This document shows, piece after piece, positions 42,611 through 49,711 of a stretch of DNA of 64,000 nucleotides; the first letter of the stretch is position 1, and each line of letters begins with the position of its first letter. The stretch is from Bacteroidaceae bacterium. Lineage in GTDB: Bacteria; Bacteroidota; Bacteroidia; Bacteroidales; Bacteroidaceae. The stretch covers positions 1 to 64,000 of the forward strand of contig JAKSLI010000008.1 of assembly GCA_024401305.1 (NCBI GenBank), given 5' to 3'. The translations under genes were made by a program, and so were the position numbers. A model generated the notes under the pieces. That model saw only the letters and a program-made list of their open reading frames with translations, had not been told where the DNA came from and did not search any database.

Positions 42611-43378
42611 GACGCATTATTAAGTCGCACGCAGCGATTGCTTGGTGATGAAACGGTTTCACGCATTCAGCAGGCGAAGGTGATAATCTTCGGTGTTGGA
42701 GGCGTGGGAAGTTGGTGTGCAGAAAGTCTTGTTCGCACTGGCATTCAGCATCTTACCATCGTGGATTCCGACAAAGTAAGTGCAACGAATGTCAACCGCC
42801 AACTGATGGCGACAACGGAAACCATCGGCAGTGTCAAGGTCGATGCACTGAAAGAGCGACTTCTGCTGATAAATCCCGAGGCAGAGATAAACGCCTTGCC
42901 TACAATCTACAGCGAAGAAACAGCGGAAAGTTTCCATCTTGAGGACTACGATTATATCATAGATGCCATCGATTCGCTCACGGCAAAGGCGCAGCTGATA
43001 CTCCATGCTACGAGGATTGTGGCAGAAAAGAAGCAGGTAGGCAACGGCAAGCAGCAGACTTTCTTCTTCTCAAGCATGGGCGCAGCACTGAAACTTGATG
43101 CTACCCGCATTCAGGTTGCAGAGTTCTGGAAGGTTCAAGGCTGTCCGTTGGCACGCGCCTTACGCAACAAATTCAAGAAGAATCGCACCATGCCGTCAGC
43201 AAAGTTCCAGTGCGTCTTCAGCGACGAACTACTGGAGAACAAGGGAACCGGCATACCGGGCGACAGCTCCCCAGAGGCTTTCCATAAAGTTGCATTCAAC
43301 GGTTCGCTGGCACATATCACAGCAATCTTCGGTTTCCAACTTGCAGGATTGGTTATTGGTTCGCTGAGTAAAAAATAA
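42599..43378 (+). CDS. tcdA: tRNA threonylcarbamoyladenosine dehydratase (ThiF/E1-like)
   Basis: 259 residues. The E1-like nucleotide-binding loop IIFGVGGVGSWCAE is near residue 31, with DSDKVSATNVNRQ and IDAIDSLTAK. The C-terminal PGDSSPEAFHKVAFNGSLAHITA is typical of TcdA/CsdL. It cyclises t6A to ct6A at position 37 of ANN-decoding tRNAs with ATP, in the cytoplasm. The N-terminal residues MSND are encoded by the dispersed repeat. No alternative ATG occurs before the conserved part, so the repeat provides the start. Confidence 0.9.
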   Translation: MSNDDALLSRTQRLLGDETVSRIQQAKVIIFGVGGVGSWCAESLVRTGIQHLTIVDSDKVSATNVNRQLMATTETIGSVKVDALKERLLLINPEAEINALPTIYSEETAESFHLEDYDYIIDAIDSLTAKAQLILHATRIVAEKKQVGNGKQQTFFFSSMGAALKLDATRIQVAEFWKVQGCPLARALRNKFKKNRTMPSAKFQCVFSDELLENKGTGIPGDSSPEAFHKVAFNGSLAHITAIFGFQLAGLVIGSLSKK

Positions 43379-43394
43379 AAGGGAACTATCTACA

Positions 43395-43693
43395 ATTAGG
43401 CACATAAACCACTGATTATATATTTAAACCGCAGATTAAACCAAATTCACGCAGATAATATGAACACAACTATTCTTTATTTTCGAACACGGATTGCACG
43501 AATTTAACGAATTCAGATGTCCGAAATAAGTACAATAAGTTAAATTTACTGAAAGTCAATAAACGCATATTTATCAATAAATTATACTTATAATACTTAT
43601 GTATAGAGTGTAATTCGTGCAATTCGTGTTCGAAAATAAAACATAAATGGTAAATTTGGTTGAATTATAAATATAAATTTTGTTGAATCTGCT
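43395..43693. repeat. Large nested inverted-repeat element between convergent genes
   Basis: Three nested arm pairs are seen: 43415-43450 with 43652-43693 (AAATTTGGTTGAAT type), 43475-43513 with 43610-43641 (TTTTCGAACACGGATTGCACG against its complement) and 43523-43548 with 43578-43603 (AATAAGTACAATAAG type). The word ATCAATAAATTATACTTAT is shared with the element at 53943-54299, and ACACGGATTGCACGA with 2411-2553. No gene is seen. Confidence 0.85.
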
Positions 43694-43711
43694 GTTTCAA
43701 AAAGATCCGTG

Positions 43712-44683
43712 TTAGAATGATGTCTCCAACCTTATAGGATAATCGCCCCTGAGTTTCTCGAAAAGCTCAGGGCTTTTTGTTAATCTTTCGTGGTCTTCCA
43801 TCGGATTATACCCAGCATAATCCACGGCAGGCGGCAGGATCTTCTCTGGCAAAGGTTTGCCGAAGAACTTGCAGAAAGCCTCAACCACCATATTGTCCGC
43901 ATTAACCTTGCCGTTTGCTGAGTAGCCTGCAATGTGCGGAGTGGCTATATAGCAGCGGTTCATCAGCTCAAGTGAGATGTTCGGTTCGTTCTCCCAGACA
44001 TCAATAATCAGTTCCGACACCAAGCCACTGTCCTTCGCCTCCACCAAAGCCTTATTATCCACCACCTCACCGCGTGAAGAATTGATAATCACCGGCTTAC
44101 GCTTCAAACGAGCAAAGAAATCAGCATCTGCCATGTGGTATGTTGGATATTCGCCGTTGCGGGTCAAGGGAGTATGGAAAGTTATGATGTTGCAGTCGTA
44201 AACTTCGTCAAAACCGTTCTCAGGAAAGAGGAAAGGGTCATAGACATAAACGCAGAAACCGAGTTCCTTTGCCATTCTTGCAATGCGACTTCCCACATGA
44301 CCATGACCGATGACTGCCAACCTGTTGTCGCCTTCTTTCGCGCTAATCCTGCCATCGGCAAGCAGGCATCTCAGACTTTCACGCACATATTGCTCCACGC
44401 TTGCCGCATTGCATCCAGGGCAGTTTGTCCAATAGATGCCAGACTGCTTCATATAGTCGGTGTCAATATGGTCAAAACCTATTGTAGCAGTTGCCACGAA
44501 CCGCACATTAGTGCCTTCAAGGAGTTGCGCGTTGCACTTTGTACGGGTGCGAACAATGAGAGCATCAGCATCCTTCACATCCTCGTTCCTTATCTCTGCT
44601 CCGGGCAGATAAACAACCTCATCAGCAAGCTTTTCAAGCGTTTCGCGGATGTAGGGAATCTTGTTATCGCATACTATTTTCAT
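43712..44683 (-). CDS. pdxB: 4-phosphoerythronate dehydrogenase
   Basis: 323 residues of the D-isomer-specific 2-hydroxyacid dehydrogenase type. The Rossmann loop GHGHVGSRIARMAKELG is near 121. NSSRGEVVD carries the substrate Arg and TPHIAGYSANGK the catalytic His. The C-terminal dimerisation part with PPAVDYAG is PdxB-like and distinguishes it from SerA. It oxidises 4-phosphoerythronate in pyridoxal phosphate synthesis. The start at 44683 (MKIVCDNKIPYI) is standard, and the longer reading upstream would cross the divergent promoter region. Confidence 0.88.
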   Translation of the reverse strand: MKIVCDNKIPYIRETLEKLADEVVYLPGAEIRNEDVKDADALIVRTRTKCNAQLLEGTNVRFVATATIGFDHIDTDYMKQSGIYWTNCPGCNAASVEQYVRESLRCLLADGRISAKEGDNRLAVIGHGHVGSRIARMAKELGFCVYVYDPFLFPENGFDEVYDCNIITFHTPLTRNGEYPTYHMADADFFARLKRKPVIINSSRGEVVDNKALVEAKDSGLVSELIIDVWENEPNISLELMNRCYIATPHIAGYSANGKVNADNMVVEAFCKFFGKPLPEKILPPAVDYAGYNPMEDHERLTKSPELFEKLRGDYPIRLETSF

Positions 44684-44708
44684 TGTGATTTTGCCTTTTT
44701 GCTTGAAT

Positions 44709-44751
44709 TTTGTTGCAAAGGTAGAAAAAAAATCATAACTTTGTCGCCAAA
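44709..44751. promoter_or_regulatory. Interleaved divergent promoters pdxB / DUF4254
   Basis: Plus strand: TTTG (44709-44712), 23 bases, TAACTTTG (44736-44743). Minus strand: TTTG (44748-44751), 24 bases, TACCTTTG (44716-44723). The two promoters overlap almost completely, so polymerase probably cannot occupy both at once. Confidence 0.6.
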
Positions 44752-44769
44752 TAAAAGAAAATTTTGAAT

Positions 44770-45372
44770 ATGACATTCACTCAAACAGCCAACAACATCT
44801 TCGTTGAGTCCATTAAAGACTACCACGTAAAGGACAATATCGAGACGCCAATCAGCAATCCTTACGAGGAAGGCACAATAGAAAACCGCCTCTACCTGAA
44901 GAACTGGATTGACACTGTACAATGGCATTTCGAGGACATCATCCGCGATCCGAACATCGACCCTGTGGAAGCTCTCGTGCTAAAGCGTCGCATCGACAAG
45001 AGCAACCAGGATCGTACCGACCTCGTGGAACAGATAGACACATATTTCCGCGAGAAATATGCTGATGTAAAGGTACTTGAAGATGCGCAGATCAACACGG
45101 AAAGTCCAGCATGGGCTGTTGACCGCCTCTCAATTCTTGCGCTCAAGATCTACCACATGCAGGAGCAGGTTGACCGCAAGGATGCTGACGCTGAGCATAT
45201 CCAGAAGTGCCAGGCAAAGCTCAATGTGCTTCTCGAGCAGCAGGTTGACCTCTCGACAGCCATCGACCAACTCCTCGCCGACATTGAGGCAGGCAAGAAA
45301 TACATGAAGGTTTATCGACAGATGAAGATGTACAACGACCCTGCTACAAACCCTGTGTTGTATAAAAAGTAA
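44770..45372 (+). CDS. DUF4254 protein
   Basis: 200 residues, almost entirely helical with no signal peptide. NPYEEGTIENRLYLKNWIDTVQWHFEDIIRDP is the conserved N-terminal part of DUF4254. The rest is heptad-like (LSILALKIYHMQEQVDRKD, VLLEQQVDLSTAIDQL). It is confined mainly to Bacteroidota and usually found immediately upstream of a GT9 glycosyltransferase, as here (55-base gap). The function is unknown; a link to envelope glycan assembly rests only on that neighbourhood. The ATG at 44770 is preferred over a TTG at 44764. Confidence 0.85.
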   Translation: MTFTQTANNIFVESIKDYHVKDNIETPISNPYEEGTIENRLYLKNWIDTVQWHFEDIIRDPNIDPVEALVLKRRIDKSNQDRTDLVEQIDTYFREKYADVKVLEDAQINTESPAWAVDRLSILALKIYHMQEQVDRKDADAEHIQKCQAKLNVLLEQQVDLSTAIDQLLADIEAGKKYMKVYRQMKMYNDPATNPVLYKK

Positions 45373-45377
45373 ATCAA

Positions 45378-45422
45378 GGTTCAATGAAACCTTTTGAAAC
45401 CTCAGAAACTCCTGAAACCAAT
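45378..45422 (+). repeat. GAAACC tandem repeat
   Basis: TGAAACCTTTTGAAACCTCAG and further GAAACTCCTGAAACC lie between DUF4254 and GT9 genes. The unit is that of the GH30 linker at 20674-20732. Confidence 0.7.
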
Positions 45423-45427
45423 AATTG

Positions 45428-46576
45428 ATGCATCTACTGATAATCAGGCTCTCAGCCCTTGGTGATGTTGCGATGTTAGTGCCCGTTGTGAAGGCTTTAG
45501 CATCGCAACATTCTAATATAAGAATAACCATTCTCAGCCAGAAATTCCTTCAACCGCTTTTTGAGGACATTGCTGGGAATGTAAGCTTCATTGGCGTTGA
45601 CAAGAAAGGCGAGCATAAGGGCTTTGCCGGATTGAACAGGCTATATCAGCAACTCAAGGCAGAGAACTTCACGCATATCGCAGACTGCCACGATGTGTTG
45701 CGCACAAAATACCTGCGCATGCGCTTCGCGCTCTCCTCACTCTTCGGCAAGAAGATTCCTGTAGCTCACATCGACAAGCATCGCGAGGGCAAGAAAGCAC
45801 TCACACAAGAGGAAAACAAGGTGCTTGTTCAGCAGCCTACATCGTTCGAGAACTACGCAGAAACGATAGACAAGGTGCTGGGAACGAACCTGTTGGAGGA
45901 GATTTCAATGCGTAATGCGAAATGCGTAATGACTAATGCGAAATGCGTAATGCGTAATGATTCCCAACCCGATAACACCGCGCAGCCTAATTACGAATTA
46001 AGCATTACGAATTACGAATCAAGAAAAGTCGGTTTCGCTCCTTTCGCAGCCCACGCAGGCAAGGTATATCCATTGGAGAAGAGTCTTGAGGTAGTAAGAC
46101 TCCTGCTCGCTCGCGGCGCAGAGGTATATCTTTTCGGTGCAGGAAAGAAAGAGATGAGCGTGTTCAAGGAATGGCAGAAAGAAATGCGTAATGCGAAATG
46201 CGTAATGCGTAATGAAGAAGCTCCAAAGCTTCTTATAGCAGCAGAGGTGCTGAAGGCAGAAGGCAAGAAAGGTTTCAAGGCAGAACTGGAGCTGATGTCA
46301 ACGCTCGACTGCATGCTTTCCATGGACAGCGGCAACATGCATCTCGCATCAATCGTTGGCACTCGCGTGGTGAGCATCTGGGGAGCTACGCATCCACTCG
46401 CAGGCTTCCTCGGTTGGCAGCAGAATCCAGACGACTGCATACAAGTTGACCTTCCATGCCGACCTTGCAGCATCTACGGAAACAAGCCGTGCAAACTCGG
46501 CAACTACCCTTGCCTCAACAACATAACGCCGCAGCAGATTGTTGACAAGATTCTTACTTCGCGCCCTTTACCTTAA
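45428..46576 (+). CDS. Family 9 glycosyltransferase (heptosyltransferase-like) with repeat-encoded inserts
   Basis: 382 residues. The N-terminal LIIRLSALGDVAMLVPVVKAL is the GT9 start, and the C-terminal SMDSGNMHLASIVGTRVVSIWGATHP carries the nucleotide-sugar-binding signature. It should add a sugar to lipid-linked surface glycan (LPS/LOS core) at the cytoplasmic face. Two segments are foreign to the family: about residues 160-197 (MRNAKCVMTNAKCVMRN, later ELSITNYES) and 252-262 (MRNAKCVMRNE). Both are encoded by dispersed intergenic-type repeats and both keep the frame, so the enzyme may still be functional with surface loops. The end overlaps the convergent caspase gene by 23 bases. Confidence 0.87.
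   Translation: MHLLIIRLSALGDVAMLVPVVKALASQHSNIRITILSQKFLQPLFEDIAGNVSFIGVDKKGEHKGFAGLNRLYQQLKAENFTHIADCHDVLRTKYLRMRFALSSLFGKKIPVAHIDKHREGKKALTQEENKVLVQQPTSFENYAETIDKVLGTNLLEEISMRNAKCVMTNAKCVMRNDSQPDNTAQPNYELSITNYESRKVGFAPFAAHAGKVYPLEKSLEVVRLLLARGAEVYLFGAGKKEMSVFKEWQKEMRNAKCVMRNEEAPKLLIAAEVLKAEGKKGFKAELELMSTLDCMLSMDSGNMHLASIVGTRVVSIWGATHPLAGFLGWQQNPDDCIQVDLPCRPCSIYGNKPCKLGNYPCLNNITPQQIVDKILTSRPLP
45907..46019 (+). repeat. Inverted tandem-repeat element inside the GT9 gene
   Basis: The left array of GCGTAATGCGAAAT units (45907-45961) and the right, inverted array (TAATTACGAATTAAGCATTACG..., 45988-46019) flank a 26-base core. The architecture matches the intergenic elements, yet the reading frame stays open throughout. 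Confidence 0.85.
46183..46214 (+). repeat. Second in-frame GCGTAATGCGAAAT array in the GT9 gene
   Basis: Single-arm copy encoding MRNAKCVMRN. It lacks the inverted half. Confidence 0.8.
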
Positions 46577-47558
46577 TATATCTGATACCGTTCTGAGTGT
46601 TCTCGCAATCTGCGGTCTTCTTGCGGGCAGACTTTATCGTATTGTCCATGAGTCGTTCCCAACTTACGGGAGCGGTATTGCTTGCACTAACTTCCTTACG
46701 GAGCTGGGCAATGAACGATTGTGTGAAAGCGCTGCCTGAACCGCCGAACGACCATGCATATTCGCCAGGATTGGCCGCTGTGGCAAGAATGGAACCTTGG
46801 GTGTTGAGCAGCAAATCGCGCATACGCTTCTTGCTAACACGAGTGTGCGCACGACTATAGAGGGTATTGTCTTTCTGACTTGGCGCATACTCACCTACCT
46901 TGGCGTTACAGCAGTCGGTAAAGCAGATGGTAAGACGAGCCTTCAATGCCACGAGAGCGTTGTATATATCAGTGGTAAGCACATAATTGCCCTTCACATC
47001 ATCATTCGGTCCCATCATGCAGATGTTAGGATATTTATCCTTCTGGTTATCCCAACGGAAGCCATGACCATTAAAGCAGAAGAAGACAATATCGTTCTTC
47101 GACGGACGGATTGCCTTGATGGCATTGACAAGGTTGCACTTGTGGTAAGCAGCATTTCCTACTATATTGTTAATGCTGATTTCCATGCCAAGACATTGAG
47201 CAATGCCTTTTAGTTCCTTGTTCAATGCAAGATTATCCAATCTATCGTCCTCACCAATTGATTCATCCTTCGTGTCAGTCAACAGGATAGCCCATATCTT
47301 GCAAGGTTCATTGTTGTCGCTGGATGTAGGACGGGTATTGACCAATCCGCTCGAACTGCCATGCACGATGGCCTTGCTCAGCACTTCATCATCCTCCTCC
47401 GCCTCACCATAGAACTGCTGATAATCAGCCTCGCGGTCAGCATTGTCGAATGCGGCAAGGGTGTCAGGAGTTGTTCCATAGAAGTTGTCCGACTGGGCAT
47501 AGAGAGTGCATGCAGACAAAAGGCAAACCAAACAAATTATGTATTTATGCATATTCAT
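46554..47558 (-). CDS. Secreted caspase-like (C14/orthocaspase) protease, copy A
   Basis: 334 residues. The N-terminus is either a lipoprotein signal (CLLSAC, Cys17) or a classical signal ending TLYAQ. After an acidic linker (about 23-85) comes a caspase p20-type domain: ILLTDTKDE, a long helix, FFCFNGHGFRWDNQ with catalytic His165, and ICFTDCCNAK with the Asp-x-Cys pattern D215/C217. The helper DYxxLPxG-like parts are not clear. The ATG overlaps the thioredoxin stop as ATGA, so both are made from one message. The family cleaves after basic residues in other bacteria; here no substrate is known. A paralogue lies divergently at 48297. Confidence 0.85.
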   Translation of the reverse strand: MNMHKYIICLVCLLSACTLYAQSDNFYGTTPDTLAAFDNADREADYQQFYGEAEEDDEVLSKAIVHGSSSGLVNTRPTSSDNNEPCKIWAILLTDTKDESIGEDDRLDNLALNKELKGIAQCLGMEISINNIVGNAAYHKCNLVNAIKAIRPSKNDIVFFCFNGHGFRWDNQKDKYPNICMMGPNDDVKGNYVLTTDIYNALVALKARLTICFTDCCNAKVGEYAPSQKDNTLYSRAHTRVSKKRMRDLLLNTQGSILATAANPGEYAWSFGGSGSAFTQSFIAQLRKEVSASNTAPVSWERLMDNTIKSARKKTADCENTQNGIRYIKVKGAK

Positions 47559-48127
47559 CTTAACATCTTCTGTATCAACTTATCCAATTCACTCTGCGAA
47601 CGAGCACCTTCCTCAATCGTTATGTCATCTCCAGAGCAGAAGAAGAGAGTAGGAAGCGACTCTATACCGTATGCGGCTGTTATGGCGCCGTTCTCGTCGG
47701 CATTAACCTTGTAGAACTGCACCTTGCCCTTGTATTTCTTTGCCAAAGCCTTGAGATATGGGTCAATCTGCTTGCAATAGCCACACCAACTTGCCCAGAA
47801 ATCCACGACTACTGGTCCCTCGCCGATGAACACCTCATTGTTTGATTTTGACGCCACGAGCTTATAGAACTCCTTCGTAGTAATGGCACGGCAAGTTCCA
47901 TCGCCCCAGTTTGACACTGCCGCCTCCTTATCGTCATCATCAACTGCATTGCCATAGACATCGCCGGCATCGGCAATATCATCTTCGTCCGAATCGCCTG
48001 AATAGTCAGCGCCGTCATCAATCAATTCAGTATCTTCTGAATCTTCGATGATATCGTCATCCAAGAACAGGGTCAATGCGAAAATTCCGATTACGACTCC
48101 TATTGCAACCTTAAGAATTGTCTTCAT
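47555..48127 (-). CDS. Membrane-anchored thioredoxin with acidic linker
   Basis: 190 residues. One N-terminal membrane helix (5-22) is followed by a strongly acidic segment (23-69, mostly Asp/Glu, Gly and Ser) and then a thioredoxin domain with active site WASWCGYCK (Cys115, Cys118) and the cis-proline ESLPT. The CGYC centre is less common than CGPC. The topology places the domain in the periplasm. Direct 4-base overlap with caspase A suggests that it acts on that protease or on the same envelope substrates. This is inference. Confidence 0.85.
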   Translation of the reverse strand: MKTILKVAIGVVIGIFALTLFLDDDIIEDSEDTELIDDGADYSGDSDEDDIADAGDVYGNAVDDDDKEAAVSNWGDGTCRAITTKEFYKLVASKSNNEVFIGEGPVVVDFWASWCGYCKQIDPYLKALAKKYKGKVQFYKVNADENGAITAAYGIESLPTLFFCSGDDITIEEGARSQSELDKLIQKMLR

Positions 48128-48169
48128 AATTGAAATCGTTATTGTAAGTTATTGAACAAAAATGCGTTG

Positions 48170-48270
48170 CAAAGATAAGCATTTTATTGCGACAACAGAA
48201 ACATATTGAACAAAAATGAACAAAAACCTTACCTTATTATATCATATATTAAAAAAAAGATGTAACTTTG
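48170..48270. promoter_or_regulatory. Divergent -7 boxes of the caspase loci
   Basis: Minus strand TATCTTTG (48170-48177) faces the thioredoxin-caspase A pair. Plus strand TAACTTTG (48263-48270) faces caspase B, 27 bases before its ATG. The -33 boxes are weak for both. Confidence 0.5.
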
Positions 48271-48296
48271 CCACGGAACAAAACATACAACTGATC

Positions 48297-49673
48297 ATGA
48301 ATAGAATTTACTTACTCACAATTCTGTGCTTATTCCTATTCCTTCCGATGTCTGCACAAACATTCTATGAGGTGAACTACACCGACCCAGATGATGATGA
48401 TGAATACATCGGACTGATGATATATTACGACGACCAGCATTGCAAAGTGAGGTTCATAAATGAGGAGATGCTCAACAACAATGATGTTGCCGAGTCGAAT
48501 TACGTGCAAGTAATCGAAGGCAAAGAAGGCAAAGATGATGTTGGCATAATGGTGTATGCCCCGGAAAAGAAGGACTTCCCCATTCTCGTTTGGCTTTGGG
48601 AAGAAGACGATGCCTCCGACATAAACGAAAAGCCATATTGCACATTCAATCCTGACGACCCGGAGACGTACTTTGAAGTGACACACTTCGAGGAAATCAC
48701 ACTTAACGACATGGACCAGGAATACGTCGAGCAGTTCTTTGGTGAAGACGAAGAAGAATACAAGATGCTCATGAACGGTATCCGACAGGTAAAGGAAAAC
48801 GGCAATAGCGAGATCATTCTCAACACACCGGAAGTCACAAAGCCTACTTTCCACCTGCTCTTGGTAGCCAATACGGAAGTGAGCGACATAGGTGTTGCCT
48901 GCCAACGTGATCTGAACAATCTCAAGGGCGAGTTCTCCGCAATAGCAAAAGTGCTTGGAATGGATTATGACGAGCAAGTCGTTGCTGCCAGTTCATACAA
49001 CAAAGCCAATGTTGTAAAGATGGTTCGCGGCATGAAAGCAAACCCTAACGATGTGCTCATGTTTGTCTACACTGGTCATGGTTTCCGGTTCGACAACCAG
49101 AAAGACTATTTCCCGAACATCGACTTGCGTTCTTCGAACTATGACGACATCAAGAAGTCGTACATAGCCATGACCGACATCTACGACGAATTGGTAAAGA
49201 AAGGAGCACGTCTGAACATCATCCTAAGCGACTGCTGCAACACCAAGGCTGGACTTGATGCTCCAATGACCAACGTAAACAGCCTCTTCTCGCGTTCAAA
49301 CACCAATTTCGACATAAACAAGCTCCAAACACTCTTCCTCGGTTCAAGGGGTAACATCAAGGCTACAGCATCATCGCCAGGCGAAATGTCGTGGTGCGGC
49401 CAGAATGGTGGATTCTTCATCTTGAGTTTCCTCGAAAGCCTACGCTCGCAGATCAGTCCACTTCAACAGGCAGCACCATCATGGGACAACCTTGTCAGCA
49501 ATGCCATGACACTGGCGAAGAGCAAATCTACTTCAAGCTCTTCCACAAAAGCCCAGAACGGCATCAAGTTGGTTGAAACAAAAGTCGTTAAGTTTGACCC
49601 GACAATCCGAGCAAACGAAAGCAACGAAGACAACGTTGCCCCAGGTGAAGGTGGCAACACATTGGACCTATAG
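48297..49673 (+). CDS. Secreted caspase-like (C14/orthocaspase) protease, copy B
   Basis: 458 residues with a signal peptide (MNRIYLLTILCLFLFLPMSA-QT). Residues ~21-180 form an acidic, beta-rich domain without a recognised family (YYDDQHCKVRF, YFEVTHFEEITL). The caspase domain follows: HLLLVANTEV, MFVYTGHGFRFDNQKD with His261, and IILSDCCNTKAG with D312/C314. The GHGFRxDNQKD and SDCCNxK blocks match copy A, so the two are paralogues. The C-terminus is a Ser/Lys-rich helix and an acidic tail. The start at 48297 lies after the -7 box; the upstream ATG at 48216 lies before it. Confidence 0.85.
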   Translation: MNRIYLLTILCLFLFLPMSAQTFYEVNYTDPDDDDEYIGLMIYYDDQHCKVRFINEEMLNNNDVAESNYVQVIEGKEGKDDVGIMVYAPEKKDFPILVWLWEEDDASDINEKPYCTFNPDDPETYFEVTHFEEITLNDMDQEYVEQFFGEDEEEYKMLMNGIRQVKENGNSEIILNTPEVTKPTFHLLLVANTEVSDIGVACQRDLNNLKGEFSAIAKVLGMDYDEQVVAASSYNKANVVKMVRGMKANPNDVLMFVYTGHGFRFDNQKDYFPNIDLRSSNYDDIKKSYIAMTDIYDELVKKGARLNIILSDCCNTKAGLDAPMTNVNSLFSRSNTNFDINKLQTLFLGSRGNIKATASSPGEMSWCGQNGGFFILSFLESLRSQISPLQQAAPSWDNLVSNAMTLAKSKSTSSSSTKAQNGIKLVETKVVKFDPTIRANESNEDNVAPGEGGNTLDL

Positions 49674-49711
49674 AACCCACCTATAAGAAAAGGTTTTAAG
49701 GGTTTCCCTTG

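Noticed and set aside
48216-48296. Longer N-terminus of caspase B starting at 48216
   Set aside because: The -7 box TAACTTTG at 48263-48270 lies inside that extension, and the signal peptide begins at 48297.
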